Shown here: positions 8,448 to 19,012 of the stretch, one piece after another
How the letters are laid out: every line of letters starts with the position of its first letter
How positions within the stretch are numbered: the stretch's first letter is position 1
NCBI RefSeq assembly: GCF_024296925.1
Contig: NZ_CP101125.1
Span: 2,792,501 to 2,856,500, forward strand
Reading direction: 5' to 3'
DNA length: 64,000 nt
Source of the DNA: Pseudomonas nunensis
GTDB lineage: Bacteria; Pseudomonadota; Gammaproteobacteria; Pseudomonadales; Pseudomonadaceae
Program-made: the position numbers and the translations under genes
The notes under the pieces: model-generated
Databases searched by the model: none
What the model saw: the letters and a program-made list of their open reading frames with translations, nothing else
What the model was told of the DNA's origin: nothing

Positions 8448-9950
8448 ATGTCCGGTTCAATGGCCCAGGCGTTCGCGCATAATTTTCTCGGGCACTCGCC
8501 CCGCTGGTACAAGGCGAGCATTGTCGGCTTCCTGATCCTTAACGCGCTGGTGCTGTGGACCGTAGGGCCGGTGGCGGCGGGTTGGTTGCTGGTCCTGGAG
8601 TTTATTTTCACCCTGGCCATGGCGCTCAAGTGTTATCCGCTGATGCCCGGCGGCCTGTTGCTGATCGAAGCGCTGCTGCTGAAGATGACCACGCCCCAGG
8701 CGCTGTACGACGAACTGGTGCACAACTTCCCGGTGATCCTGCTGCTGATGTTTATGGTGGCAGGCATCTACTTCATGAAAGACCTGTTGCTGTTTCTGTT
8801 CTCGCGCCTGTTGCTCGGGGTGCGTTCCAAGGCGTTGTTGGCGTTGATGTTCTGTTTTCTGTCAGCGTTTCTGTCGGCGTTTCTAGACGCCTTGACCGTC
8901 ACGGCGGTGATCATCAGCGCGGCAGTGGGGTTTTACTCGGTGTATCACCGCGTCGCCTCGGGCAACGATCCACGTCAGGACAGCGAATTCAGCGACGATC
9001 AGCACCTGCCGACCCTGCACCATGAAGACCTCGAACAATTCCGCGCCTTTCTGCGCAGCCTGCTGATGCATGGCGCCGTGGGCACGGCTCTCGGCGGTGT
9101 GTGCACGCTGGTTGGCGAGCCGCAGAACCTGCTAATCGGCCATGAGATGGGCTGGCATTTCGCTGAGTTTTTCCTGAAGATCGCCCCGGTTTCATTGCCG
9201 GTACTGGCCGCCGGCCTGGTGACCTGCGTGCTGCTGGAAAAGCTGCGCTGGTTCGGATACGGCACGCTGCTGCCGGACAATGTGCGCGCCGTGCTGGCCA
9301 ACTATGCCGCCGAAGACAATGCCGAACGCACCGCGCGCCAACGTGCGGCGTTGCTGGTCCAGGGCGTGGCGGCGTTGATCCTGATTGCCGGGCTGGCGTT
9401 TCACATTGCAGAAGTCGGGTTGATTGGCTTGATGGTGATCGTGTTGATCACCGCGTTTACCGGCATCACTGACGAACATCGTATTGGCAACGCGTTTAAA
9501 GACGCGATGCCGTTCACCGCGCTGCTGGTGGTGTTTTTCGCCGTGGTGGCGGTGATTCACGACCAGCAACTGTTCACGCCGCTGATCCAGTGGGTGCTGG
9601 CGCTGCCGCCGGAGCAACAGCCCGGCATGCTGTTTATTGCGAATGGCTTGTTATCGGCGATCAGCGACAACGTGTTTGTGGCGACGATTTACATCACCGA
9701 AGTGAAACAGGCGTTCATCGCCGGGCATATGAGCCGCGAGCATTTCGAGACGTTGGCGATTGCGATCAATACCGGGACCAATTTACCGAGTGTGGCGACA
9801 CCGAATGGTCAGGCAGCGTTTCTGTTTTTGCTGACCTCAGCGATTGCACCGCTGATTCGCCTGTCGTATGGGCGGATGGTGTGGATGGCGTTGCCATATA
9901 CGGTGGTGATGGGGGTTTTGGGGTGGTATGCGGTGAGTTATTGGCTGTAA
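8448..9950 (+). CDS. nhaB: Na+/H+ antiporter NhaB
   Basis: 500 residues, near the usual length (E. coli about 513); ATG with AAGGAG upstream. It is an inner-membrane protein with about 11-12 hydrophobic segments. Family signatures are seen: [47 protein letters not shown] and [14 protein letters not shown]. NhaB exchanges cytoplasmic Na+ for external H+, supporting sodium and pH homeostasis. It appears monocistronic, with a REPIN at its 3' end. Confidence 0.95.
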   Translation: MSGSMAQAFAHNFLGHSPRWYKASIVGFLILNALVLWTVGPVAAGWLLVLEFIFTLAMALKCYPLMPGGLLLIEALLLKMTTPQALYDELVHNFPVILLLMFMVAGIYFMKDLLLFLFSRLLLGVRSKALLALMFCFLSAFLSAFLDALTVTAVIISAAVGFYSVYHRVASGNDPRQDSEFSDDQHLPTLHHEDLEQFRAFLRSLLMHGAVGTALGGVCTLVGEPQNLLIGHEMGWHFAEFFLKIAPVSLPVLAAGLVTCVLLEKLRWFGYGTLLPDNVRAVLANYAAEDNAERTARQRAALLVQGVAALILIAGLAFHIAEVGLIGLMVIVLITAFTGITDEHRIGNAFKDAMPFTALLVVFFAVVAVIHDQQLFTPLIQWVLALPPEQQPGMLFIANGLLSAISDNVFVATIYITEVKQAFIAGHMSREHFETLAIAINTGTNLPSVATPNGQAAFLFLLTSAIAPLIRLSYGRMVWMALPYTVVMGVLGWYAVSYWL

Positions 9951-9962
9951 ACACCGGCCCAA

Positions 9963-10052
9963 TGTGGGAGCGGGCTTGCTCGCGAAGAGGCCGTGTCAGA
10001 CAACATTGATGTTGAATGACATACCGCTTTCGCGAGCAAGCCCGCTCCCACA
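9963..10052. repeat. REPIN (paired REP elements)
   Basis: Inverted GTGGGAGCGGGCTTGCTCGCGA arms surround a short variable spacer. This is the reference copy for the other REPIN entries. Such elements are non-autonomous and mobilised by RAYT transposases encoded elsewhere; no RAYT gene was seen in this window. Confidence 0.93.
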
Positions 10053-10066
10053 GGGGGAATGGGGTG

Positions 10067-10888
10067 TTATTGGGGGAGGATGTACTTCTCAATCGCCTGC
10101 GCCGCGCCGTCTTCGGTGTTGGCGCCGGTGACCACATCGGCCTGGCGCTTCACCGCTTCTTCCGCCTGTCCCATGGCAATCGACAACCCGGCACGATGGA
10201 ACATCGCCGGGTCATTGCCGCCGTCGCCCAGTGCGGCGGTTTGCTCCAGCGGCACGCCGAGAAACTCGGCCAGTGTCGCCAGCGCCGCGCCCTTGTTGGC
10301 TTGCATCGCGGTCACGTCCAGGTAAATCGGCTGTGAGCGGGACACCTGGGCCTGGCCTTCGACCTTGGGCAGCAACAGCGCTTCCAGTTCGATCAACAGG
10401 TCAGTGTTGTTGCTGGTGGCGACGATCTTGTCGATGCGCTCCAGGTACGGCTCAAAACTCTCGACCACCACCGGCGGATAACCCAGACCGTGCTGTTCAC
10501 GAGGCACCATCGGGCCGTTAGGATCTTTGAGCAGCCAGTCGCCACCACTGAACACCCAGATTTCGATGTCCGGCCGATCAGCGAACAGCGCCAGTGCGGT
10601 CAGCGCAGCGGTGGCCGGCAAATAATGCGCGACCAGCAAACTGCCGTCCGGGTTGACGATGGTGCCGCCGTTGAACGCAGCGGTTGGCAGATCGACGCCC
10701 AGGGCTTCGATCTGCTGCAACATGGCTTTCGGCGGCCGGCCGGTAGCCAGGCTGAACAGCACGCCGGCCTCACGCAATGCGCGAACCGCGTCGATGGTGC
10801 GTTGGCTCAGGCTGTGATCGGGCAGCAGCAAGGTGCCGTCCATGTCACTGAGCAAAAAACGGATGGGTTGTTTCAGTACATCACTCAT
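10067..10888 (-). CDS. HAD-superfamily (Cof-type) phosphatase
   Basis: 273 residues. Motif I is LLSDMDGTLL with both aspartates, motif II SLATGRP, a type-II (Cof) cap with the AFNGGTIV stretch, a conserved Lys in MQANKGAALATL, and motif IV LGDGGNDPAMF. These cytoplasmic Mg-dependent enzymes dephosphorylate sugar phosphates, pyridoxal phosphate or flavin precursors. Its ATG overlaps the zwf stop by four bases (ATGA), so it is translationally coupled to the pentose-phosphate enzymes and probably acts on a phosphosugar; the exact substrate cannot be read. Confidence 0.85.
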   Translation of the reverse strand: MSDVLKQPIRFLLSDMDGTLLLPDHSLSQRTIDAVRALREAGVLFSLATGRPPKAMLQQIEALGVDLPTAAFNGGTIVNPDGSLLVAHYLPATAALTALALFADRPDIEIWVFSGGDWLLKDPNGPMVPREQHGLGYPPVVVESFEPYLERIDKIVATSNNTDLLIELEALLLPKVEGQAQVSRSQPIYLDVTAMQANKGAALATLAEFLGVPLEQTAALGDGGNDPAMFHRAGLSIAMGQAEEAVKRQADVVTGANTEDGAAQAIEKYILPQ

Positions 10889-12404
10889 CCGAGGCTGTGC
10901 CAGACGCGACCGTCACGGGTCAGCAGGTCTTCGGCGGCTTGTGGGCCGTTTTCACCTGCCGCGTAGCTCTCAACGCTCGCGTCCTGCTGCCAGGCGTCGA
11001 GGAACGGCTGCACGGCGCGCCAGCCGTTCTCGATGTTGTCAGCGCGCTGGAACAGCGTCTGGTCGCCGGTCAGGCAATCGTAGATCAGGGTTTCGTAGCC
11101 GGTGGACGGCTGCATCTCGAAGAAGTCCTTGTAGGCGAACCCCAGCTCGATGTTGGCCATCTTCAGCGCCGGCCCTGGCCGCTTGGCCAGCAGGTCAAAC
11201 CACATGCCCTCGTTGGGCTGGATCTGGATTCGCAGATAGGTCGGCTGCAACTCATCGACTTCGGTGTCACGGAACTGCGCGTACGGCGCCGGTTTGAAGC
11301 AGATGACGATCTCGGTGTCGCGCACGCTCATGCGCTTGCCGGTGCGCAGGTAGAACGGCACGCCGACCCAGCGCCAGTTGTCGATCATGACTTTTAGCGC
11401 GACGTAGGTTTCGGTGTTGCTGTCCGGCGCCACGTTGCCTTCCTGACGATAACCGGCCAATGGCTTGCCATCGACTTCGCCAGCGGCGTACTGGCCGCGC
11501 ACCGAGTTGGCCCGCGCATCTTCAACCGACCATGGGCGGATCGCGCCGACCACTTTGGCTTTTTCGCCACGTACCGCATCGGCGCCAAACGCGGCCGGCG
11601 GTTCCATGGCCACCATCGCCAGCAACTGGAACAGGTGATTGGGCACCATGTCCCGCAAGGCGCCGGTGTGTTCGTAAAAACTGCCACGGGTTTCCACGCC
11701 AACGGTTTCGGCGGCGGTGATCTGCACGTGGTCGATGTAATGGTTGTTCCAGAATGCTTCGAACAGGCTGTTGGAGAACCGGCTGACCAGAATGTTCTGC
11801 ACGGTTTCCTTGCCCAGATAGTGATCGATCCGGTAGATCTGCTTTTCCGACATGACCTTGAGCAGGCAAGCGTTCAAGGCTTCGGCGGTTTGCAGGTCGG
11901 AGCCGAACGGTTTTTCGATCACCACCCTTCTGAAAGCGTCCGGGGTTTCTTCGAGCAAACCGGCGCTGCCGAGTCGGCGCACCACTTCACTGAAGAAACG
12001 TGGCGCGGTGGCCAGGTAGAACACCGCATTGCCAGTGCCGCTGTCGGCGATTTTTGCCGCCAGGGCTTGATAGGTGCTGTCGTCCAGGAAATCGCCCTGG
12101 ACGTAGCTGATGCCTTTGGCCAATTTGGCCCACAAGTCCGGATCAAGGGCTGTATCGCCCTTGCCGATCTTGGCGGCCGCTTCGGTGCGAATGAAGTCTT
12201 CGAGCTTTTGCGCGAAGGCTTCATCGCTGATGGCGTTGTGGTCAACGCCGATGATCCGCAGTCCATCGCCAAGCAGGCCGTCGCGACTGAGGTTGTACAG
12301 GGCCGGCATCAACAGACGCTTGACCAGATCACCATGGGCACCGAACAGGAACAGCGTGGTCGGTGGTGCGGGTTCTGCCTTGGATTTCCTGCGGATCGTA
12401 TTAC

Positions 12405-12408
<4 letters not shown>
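10885..12408 (-). CDS. zwf: Glucose-6-phosphate 1-dehydrogenase
   Basis: 507 residues. NADP-binding N-terminus with [18 protein letters not shown] (GxxGDL signature), and the catalytic [13 protein letters not shown] motif with its active-site His/Lys. It oxidises glucose 6-phosphate to 6-phosphogluconolactone, entering the pentose-phosphate and Entner-Doudoroff routes. It overlaps gnd upstream and the HAD gene downstream by four bases each. No pgl, eda or hexR is adjacent, so this is likely an isozyme separate from the usual hexR-zwf-pgl-eda cluster of pseudomonads. Confidence 0.95.
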
Positions 12409-13385
<977 letters not shown>

Positions 13386-13658
13386 GTGCTGATGCTCCTT
13401 ACTGCAAATAATGTGTGTCAAAGGTTATAGCCCAACGCGACTAATGTGGGTTAGTCCAGAGCGCCGGGATGAAGTTTCCGGGCATTGTGCCCGATTCACA
13501 CTGATAACGTCGGGAATCGTGTTGAAGACACACCGACCATGAAAAATAAAAAAGTTCCCATCATGGGCAAAAGAAATCAAAATCGGTGCCGATAGTGTTT
13601 ATGTCGCTCGCAAGAACGGCACAACCACAGTTGATGCAGGCCATTTGCGAGGTGAGCA

Positions 13659-13838
13659 ATGGACACAATCGTTACCGCACGTCCCCCACAAACTCTCTAC
13701 GTCACGATTCGTCGTGATGAACTGCGCCAATTGAAAGATGAGCGTGACACCTTGAAGACCCAGGTGGCCCAGCTCAGGCAATTGCTGCAGCAACAGGCTC
13801 AACTCTCCGGGCAACCGATGCCTTCGCTTAGCGCCTGA
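13659..13838 (+). CDS. Small coiled-coil protein, 59 aa
   Basis: ATG at 13659 with GAGGTGAG just upstream; stop TGA 13836-13838. The sequence begins MDTIVTARPPQTLYVTIRRD and continues as one predicted heptad helix of Leu/Gln/Glu (LRQLKDERDTLKTQVAQLRQL), ending Gln- and Ser-rich. It has a clear ribosome-binding site and normal codon use, supporting a real gene. It is probably a small oligomerising or partner-binding protein of unknown role, divergent from gnd. Confidence 0.6.
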   Translation: MDTIVTARPPQTLYVTIRRDELRQLKDERDTLKTQVAQLRQLLQQQAQLSGQPMPSLSA

Positions 13839-13865
13839 TTCCCCCTTAGCACCCCCGCCATCCCC

Positions 13866-13954
13866 TGTGGGAGCGGGCTTGCTCGCGAAAGCGGTGTGTC
13901 AGCCACACAAATGCTGACTGACCGGACGCATTCGCGAGCAAGCCCGCTCCCACA
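13866..13954. repeat. REPIN
   Basis: Paired REP arms 28 bp after the 59-aa gene and upstream of cptA. Confidence 0.93.
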
Positions 13955-14106
13955 TGAAATGCCATCCAAGCCTGCACTTCCTGTCGCGTTCCTGAACGAA
14001 ACTCACAAAGTTTTCACACTCGTGTAGCGATACTCCCGATCCTTGTGGCTGTTCGGTTCTCGGGCAGCGGTTTCTCGTGGGTTCGTTTGATGACGCCGGT
14101 GACTCC

Positions 14107-14133
14107 ATGACGCCGGTGGGAGTACGTACTTAA
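14107..14133 (+). other. Possible 8-codon leader ORF overlapping the cptA start
   Basis: ATG ACG CCG GTG GGA GTA CGT ACT TAA, whose stop overlaps the cptA ATG by one base (TAATG). The 12-mer ATGACGCCGGTG also occurs at 14090. The arrangement could couple cptA translation to the leader; no good ribosome-binding site precedes the leader, so support is weak. Confidence 0.3.
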
Positions 14134-15881
14134 TGGCATTGCTCAAACGCAGCAAAACGTCTGCGACAGGTTTCGATTGGGCCGGGTTCATCTGGCTATT
14201 TGTATTCTTCTGGTACTTCTCCGGCATTACCCAGCTGCTGATCCAATTGACCGGCACCTCCGGTTTCAGCGGGTTTCGCCAGGCGTTTGTGATGAGTGCC
14301 ATCTGGCTGGCGCCGATGCTGCTGTTCCCCAAGCGCACCCGCCTGATGGCCGCGCTGATCGGCGTCGTGCTGTGGGCCTGTTCGATGGCCAGCCTGGGCT
14401 ACTTCTTCATCTATCAGCAGGAGTTTTCCCAGAGCGTAATCTTCATCATGTTCGAGTCGAACATCTCTGAAGCCGGCGAGTACATGACCCAGTACTTTGC
14501 CTGGTGGATGGTGGCGGCGTTCCTCGCTCACACCGCGTTCGCTTACTTCCTGTGGACCCGCCTGCGCCCGGTGTATATGCCGCGCGGACGAGCGCTGGTC
14601 GCTGCGACGGCGATCCTGGTGGCGGTGGTCGGTTATCCGCTGATCAAGCAAACCGCCCGCACCGGCAGCTTTGCCGGCGGTTTCGAGAAGTTCGAAACCC
14701 GTATCGAGCCGGCCGTGCCGTGGCAAATGGCCGTGGCGTATCACCGTTACCTCGACACCCTGGCCGGCATGCAAGACATGCTCGACAGTGCGAGCAAGAT
14801 CGCGCCGCTGAAAAACCTCAAGAACACCATGGCCGACCAACCGTCGACCCTGGTGCTGGTGATCGGCGAGTCCACCAACCGTCAGCGCATGAGCCTTTAC
14901 GGCTACAACCGCGAGACCACGCCGGAACTGGACAAGCTCAAGGATCAACTGGCGATCTTCAATAACGTCATCACCCCGCGCCCCTACACCATCGAGGCGT
15001 TGCAACAGGTGCTGACCTTCGCCGACGAAGAGAACCCGGACCTGTACCTGACGACCCCGTCGCTGGTCAGCATGATGAAACAGGCCGGTTACAAGACCTT
15101 CTGGATCACCAACCAGCAGACCATGACCAAGCGCAACACCATGCTCACCACGTTCTCCGAACAGGCTGACGAGCAGGTGTACCTGAACAACAACCGCAAC
15201 CAGAACGCCGCCCAGTACGATGGCGACGTGATCGAGCCGTTCAACAAGGCCCTGAGTGATCCGGCGGCGCACAAGTTGATCGTCGTGCATCTGCTCGGTA
15301 CGCACATGAGCTACCAGTACCGTTACCCGCCGACCTTCGACAAGTTCAAGGACCGCACCGGGGTTCCGGCCGGCGTAAAAGACGCCGAAGTGCCGACCTA
15401 CAACAGCTATGACAACGCGGTGCTGTACAACGACTTCGTGGTGTCGAGCCTGATCAAGGACTACGCCAAGGTCGATCCAAACGGCTTCCTGATGTACCTC
15501 TCCGACCACGGCGAAGACGTCTTCGACTCCCCGGGCCACAACACCTTGGGGCGTAACGAAAACAAACCGACGGCGCCGATGTACACCATTCCGTTCATGG
15601 CCTGGGCCTCGCCGAAATGGCGTGACACCCACGACTGGAATTTTGCCGCCGACCTGAGCCGCCCTTACAGCAGCTCGCAGTTGATCCACACCTGGGCCGA
15701 CATGGCGGGCCTGAGTTTCGATGAACTGGACCACAGCAAGAGCCTGGTCAGCGACAGCTTCAAGCCGCGACCGTTGATGATCGGCAACCCGTACGAGCGT
15801 CAGCAGCGTCCGCTGATCGACTTCAGCCTGATGAAACCCAAAGCCGCCGTGACGGAAGTGCCATCGGTCGTCAAGCAGTAA
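14133..15881 (+). CDS. cptA: Phosphoethanolamine transferase CptA
   Basis: 582 residues. Five membrane segments in about residues 15-185, then a periplasmic alkaline-phosphatase-fold domain. Key pieces: LVIGESTNRQRMSLYGYNRET (metal site and catalytic Thr/Ser region), HLLGTHMSYQYRYP and YLSDHGEDVFDS (metal-binding Asp-His). It transfers phosphoethanolamine from phosphatidylethanolamine to lipopolysaccharide; the CptA subclass modifies core heptose, whereas EptA modifies lipid A. The gene is monocistronic, with a REPIN downstream. The upstream ATGACGCCGGTG direct repeats and leader ORF are noted separately. Confidence 0.88.
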   Translation: MALLKRSKTSATGFDWAGFIWLFVFFWYFSGITQLLIQLTGTSGFSGFRQAFVMSAIWLAPMLLFPKRTRLMAALIGVVLWACSMASLGYFFIYQQEFSQSVIFIMFESNISEAGEYMTQYFAWWMVAAFLAHTAFAYFLWTRLRPVYMPRGRALVAATAILVAVVGYPLIKQTARTGSFAGGFEKFETRIEPAVPWQMAVAYHRYLDTLAGMQDMLDSASKIAPLKNLKNTMADQPSTLVLVIGESTNRQRMSLYGYNRETTPELDKLKDQLAIFNNVITPRPYTIEALQQVLTFADEENPDLYLTTPSLVSMMKQAGYKTFWITNQQTMTKRNTMLTTFSEQADEQVYLNNNRNQNAAQYDGDVIEPFNKALSDPAAHKLIVVHLLGTHMSYQYRYPPTFDKFKDRTGVPAGVKDAEVPTYNSYDNAVLYNDFVVSSLIKDYAKVDPNGFLMYLSDHGEDVFDSPGHNTLGRNENKPTAPMYTIPFMAWASPKWRDTHDWNFAADLSRPYSSSQLIHTWADMAGLSFDELDHSKSLVSDSFKPRPLMIGNPYERQQRPLIDFSLMKPKAAVTEVPSVVKQ

Positions 15882-15896
15882 CACCGCAATACCCCA

Positions 15897-15986
15897 TGTG
15901 GGAGCGGGCTTGCTCGCGAAGGCGTCGTATCAGTCGATATCAATATTGACTGACCCACCGCTTTCGCGAGCAAGCCCGCTCCCACA
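15897..15986. repeat. REPIN
   Basis: Paired REP arms lying between cptA and the siderophore receptor; it ends 28 bp before the Fur box. Confidence 0.93.
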
Positions 15987-16013
15987 TTTTTTTGCGCGTT
16001 GAATATCCAGAGA

Positions 16014-16028
16014 TGACAATTATTCTCG
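16014..16028 (+). promoter_or_regulatory. Putative Fur box of the TonB receptor
   Basis: TGACAATTATTCTCG matches the 7-1-7 Fur core TGATAATNATTATCA at all but three defined positions, about 80 bp before the receptor start. Iron-repressed expression is expected. Confidence 0.6.
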
Positions 16029-16106
16029 TTTAACGCTAAATCCCCCCGCTCCCCTTCGTCTTTGAGCAAACGGAATTTTTCCCTCGAAGACAAGGAGTCG
16101 GCTGCG

Positions 16107-18347
16107 ATGTTCGCGCCTATCACCCGTTCCATGACCTTGACCCTTGGGCTGTGCAGTGCAGCCTTGAGCCCGGATTTGCTGGCCGAAACCGATCCCGACA
16201 AGGATCCGGCCACCAGTGCCCTGGAGCTCGCCAGCACCAGCGTCACCGCCGAAGGCTTGGGCAGCACCACCGAAAATACCGAGTCCTACACCACCGGCGC
16301 CATGAGCACCGCCACGCGGCTGAACCTGTCGATCAAGGAAACGCCACAATCGGTGTCCGTGGTCACTCGCCAGCAAATGGACGACTTCAAGCTCGGCACC
16401 CTCTCCGAAGCCATGAGCCAGACCACTGGCGTGGTGGTCCAGCACAACGACTCGGACCGCGTCAGCTATTCGTCCCGTGGCTATGAGATCAACAACTTCC
16501 AGATCGATGGCATGCTCAACACCTTCGGGCGCATGAAGTCCGATTCCGACACCATCATCTACGACCGCATCGAAGTGGTTCGCGGCGCCACCGGGTTGAC
16601 CACCGGCGCGGGCGACCCGTCGGCCACCATCAACATGGTGCGCAAGCGGCCGACCGCGCAATGGCAGGCCCAGACCGGGGTCAGCGGCGGCAGTTATGAC
16701 GATTACTACAGCTACGTGGACGTCGGCGGCCCGTTGGCGTTCGACGGGCGTTTGCGCGGGCGCAGCGTGCTGGCCTATCGCGACAGTCAGTCGTTCCGCG
16801 ATCATTACCAGATGCAACGGGAAGTCGGTTACGGCGTGCTGGAAGCCGATCTCACCGACGACACGCTGCTGGCGGTGGGTTACGACTATCAGGATAAACA
16901 GGTCCAAGGCACGTCCTGGGGCACGGTGCCGTATTGGAACTCGTCCGGTGGCAAGGCCAACCTAGGGCGTTCGACCCACATGGCGACGTCGTGGAGTTCC
17001 TGGCCGCTCAAGGACAAGACCGCTTTCGCCAACCTCGACCAACAACTGGGCGGCGGCTGGCACCTGAAAGCGGCCTACACCCACCGCGACAGCGATACCG
17101 ACGGCAAGGTCTACTACGGCGGCGGTGGCTTCCCGAATGACGATCGCAGCGGCATGAGTGCTTACAGCAGCCACATGCTCGGCACGCAGAAAATGGACAC
17201 CTATGACATCAATGTGGCCGGTCCTTATGCGCTGTTCGGGAGGGAACACGAATTGATGTTCGGTTATGGCGAAGCGGAGCGCAGTTCAGAATCACCGCAC
17301 ACCGTGGGCGGCGCCGTGCCTGCGGGCTATGGCAACATCCCCGACTGGAAATACATGGGTGGCATCGCCAAATTTCCCGACACCGTCACTGGCCTCACCG
17401 GCGCATCGGACAGCACTCGGCAAAAGGCTGGCTACCTGGCCACGCGCCTGAGCCTGACCGACCGCGTTCACGCGGTACTCGGCAGCCGATATGGCAGTTG
17501 GAAAACCTCGAACAAGAACTACAGCTACGATAAAAACCTGCAACTGACCGGCGTCGAAATCACTGCCCAGCAACAAAGCGATATCTGGACGCCGTACGCC
17601 GGGTTGCTCTACGACCTAACGCCCGAGTACACCGTCTACGTCAGCTACACCGACATCTTCAAGCCTCAGGACAACCGTGACGCCAACCGCAAATACCTGG
17701 AGCCGGTGGTCGGCAGCAACTATGAACTCGGTCTGAAGGGCAGCTTGCTGGACGAACGACTGAACGTCGCCACGGTGTTGTTCTGGAGCAAGCAGGATAA
17801 CGTCGCCGAACTCGACGACTCGGTGCCGCAAGACCCGCTGACTGGCGAGCAGTTCTATAAATCCGGGGGCAAGGGGCAGAAGGTGCAGGGCTTCGAAGTC
17901 GAAGTCTCCGGTGAAGTCATGACTGACTGGAACATGACCGCCGGTTACACCTACACCCACGCGGCGAACGGCGATAAGCAGCGCGCGAACACCAATGAAC
18001 CGTTGAACATGCTGCGACTGTCTACGGCCTATCGCCTGCCCGGCGACTGGCATGCGCTGACCGTCGGTGGTGCGGTGAATTGGCAGAGTGATATCTGGGG
18101 CAATTCCAATCGCCCGATCGGTCGGGACGATCAGGGAGACCTGATCACCGAAAACGCGAAGATCCGCCAAGGGGCCTACACGGTGGTCAAGTTGATGTCG
18201 CGTTATGCGTTCGACAAGCACCTGTCGGCCTCGCTGAACGTGGATAACCTGTTCGACAAGAAGTATTACGACAACGTCGGCTTCTACAACGGCGTGTTCT
18301 GGGGCGACCCGCGCACGGTCACGTTGAGCCTGGACTGGAAACTCTGA
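16107..18347 (+). CDS. TonB-dependent siderophore receptor
   Basis: 746 residues from the ATG at 16107 (AAGGAG at 16092-16097; the in-frame ATG at 16062 lacks this). Signal peptide about 1-27 (ending LLAE). Plug domain about 65-180, with siderophore-receptor signatures LSIKETPQSVSVVTRQQM, VSYSSRGYEINNFQIDG and IEVVRGATGLTTGAGDPSATINMVRKRP. A 22-strand barrel follows, ending NLFDKKYYDNVGFYNGVFWGDPR and a Trp-containing last strand. There is not enough sequence for an N-terminal signalling (STN) domain, so it should be a plain FhuE/FoxA-like ferric-siderophore importer without its own sigma/anti-sigma control. Substrate unknown. Confidence 0.9.
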   Translation: MFAPITRSMTLTLGLCSAALSPDLLAETDPDKDPATSALELASTSVTAEGLGSTTENTESYTTGAMSTATRLNLSIKETPQSVSVVTRQQMDDFKLGTLSEAMSQTTGVVVQHNDSDRVSYSSRGYEINNFQIDGMLNTFGRMKSDSDTIIYDRIEVVRGATGLTTGAGDPSATINMVRKRPTAQWQAQTGVSGGSYDDYYSYVDVGGPLAFDGRLRGRSVLAYRDSQSFRDHYQMQREVGYGVLEADLTDDTLLAVGYDYQDKQVQGTSWGTVPYWNSSGGKANLGRSTHMATSWSSWPLKDKTAFANLDQQLGGGWHLKAAYTHRDSDTDGKVYYGGGGFPNDDRSGMSAYSSHMLGTQKMDTYDINVAGPYALFGREHELMFGYGEAERSSESPHTVGGAVPAGYGNIPDWKYMGGIAKFPDTVTGLTGASDSTRQKAGYLATRLSLTDRVHAVLGSRYGSWKTSNKNYSYDKNLQLTGVEITAQQQSDIWTPYAGLLYDLTPEYTVYVSYTDIFKPQDNRDANRKYLEPVVGSNYELGLKGSLLDERLNVATVLFWSKQDNVAELDDSVPQDPLTGEQFYKSGGKGQKVQGFEVEVSGEVMTDWNMTAGYTYTHAANGDKQRANTNEPLNMLRLSTAYRLPGDWHALTVGGAVNWQSDIWGNSNRPIGRDDQGDLITENAKIRQGAYTVVKLMSRYAFDKHLSASLNVDNLFDKKYYDNVGFYNGVFWGDPRTVTLSLDWKL

Positions 18348-18365
18348 GCCATACCAAGTCTCTAC

Positions 18366-18455
18366 TGTGGGAGCGGGCTTGCTCGCGAAAGCGGTGAGTC
18401 AGGCAACATTAATGTTGGATGTGCTGCCGCCATCGCGAGCAAGCTCGCTCCCACA
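18366..18455. repeat. REPIN
   Basis: Downstream of the receptor gene; the right arm carries one change (AAGCTCGCTC). Confidence 0.9.
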
Positions 18456-18499
18456 GGGATTGAAGCTGGATGCAGTAGTTGCGTTCACCACAGATCCAT

Positions 18500-18625
18500 T
18501 GTGGGAGCGAGCTTGTGTGGCGAGGGAGCCTGCTCCCGGTGGGTTGCGAAGCAGCCCAAAAAAAAACGAGCGCTGCGCACTCGAGCGGGAGCAAGCTCCC
18601 TCGCCACAACAGGCTCGCTCCCACA
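18500..18625. repeat. Compound inverted repeat of a second REP family
   Basis: The outer arms TGTGGGAGCGAGC / GCTCGCTCCCACA enclose an inner pair GGCGAGGGAGC / GCTCCCTCGCC around a core with GGTTGCGAAGCAGCC and a run of nine A. It shares its inner part with 38754-38885 and 39674-39783. With the REPIN at 18366 it fills the 372-bp gap between genes. Confidence 0.85.
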
Positions 18626-18719
18626 CTTAATTCAGACTTAATAGGGTCTGCCGATACTGCGCCCACGCCCTTGAATCACGGATGAAAGGCACCCCGTCAT
18701 TCTTAGTGGGAGATACACC

Positions 18720-18926
18720 ATGAAACGAGTCAGCCTGATATTCGCCGGCCTGCTGCTTGTCGGTTCCGCCAGCGCGTTTGCCGAAGGCGGCGCAGAGCGG
18801 ATGAAGCATCATTGGGACAACTTTCCGGTCCACACGGCGCAAAGCCAGACCGATCAACGTCAAAGCCATGAGCTGCGGGTCCCGGACGATCAAACCGCGC
18901 AAGTGACCGAATATTACAAACCCTGA
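18720..18926 (+). CDS. Small secreted protein, 68 aa
   Basis: ATG after GGGAGATACACC. Residues 1-21 are a clear Sec signal peptide (ends ASAFA). The mature 47-residue part is polar, with HHWDNFPVHTAQSQTDQRQS and no Cys. It has its own terminator downstream. Probably periplasmic; I recognise no family. Confidence 0.75.
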   Translation: MKRVSLIFAGLLLVGSASAFAEGGAERMKHHWDNFPVHTAQSQTDQRQSHELRVPDDQTAQVTEYYKP

Positions 18927-18936
18927 ACCCATGGAC

Positions 18937-19001
18937 CTCTGACGGCCCCTGCTCCGCCGTCAGAGCTGACACTTCGGGCGTCCTGATGGACGCCCTTTTT
19001 T
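18937..19001 (+). terminator. Double hairpin terminator
   Basis: The first stem CTCTGACGGC / GCCGTCAGAG (18937-18965) has no T tract. The second, GGGCGTCC-TGAT-GGACGCCC (18976-18995) followed by six T, is a canonical terminator. It serves the small secreted protein and may also stop the convergent GNAT gene. Confidence 0.9.
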
Positions 19002-19012
19002 ATGCCAGGGAT

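Noticed and set aside
14196..15884. Long antisense frame (562 codons) opposite cptA
   Set aside because: It is a GC-bias shadow of a well-supported gene: Arg/His/Val-rich with no domain signature.
16037..16059. TAAAT...CGT resembling a PvdS box before the TonB receptor
   Set aside because: The spacing is 15 bases, not the 16-17 expected, and a better Fur match lies just upstream; not reported as a promoter.
18500..18625. Possible CRISPR-like or small-RNA locus
   Set aside because: It is a single compound inverted repeat, not a series of regularly spaced direct repeats, and it matches repeats elsewhere in the window.
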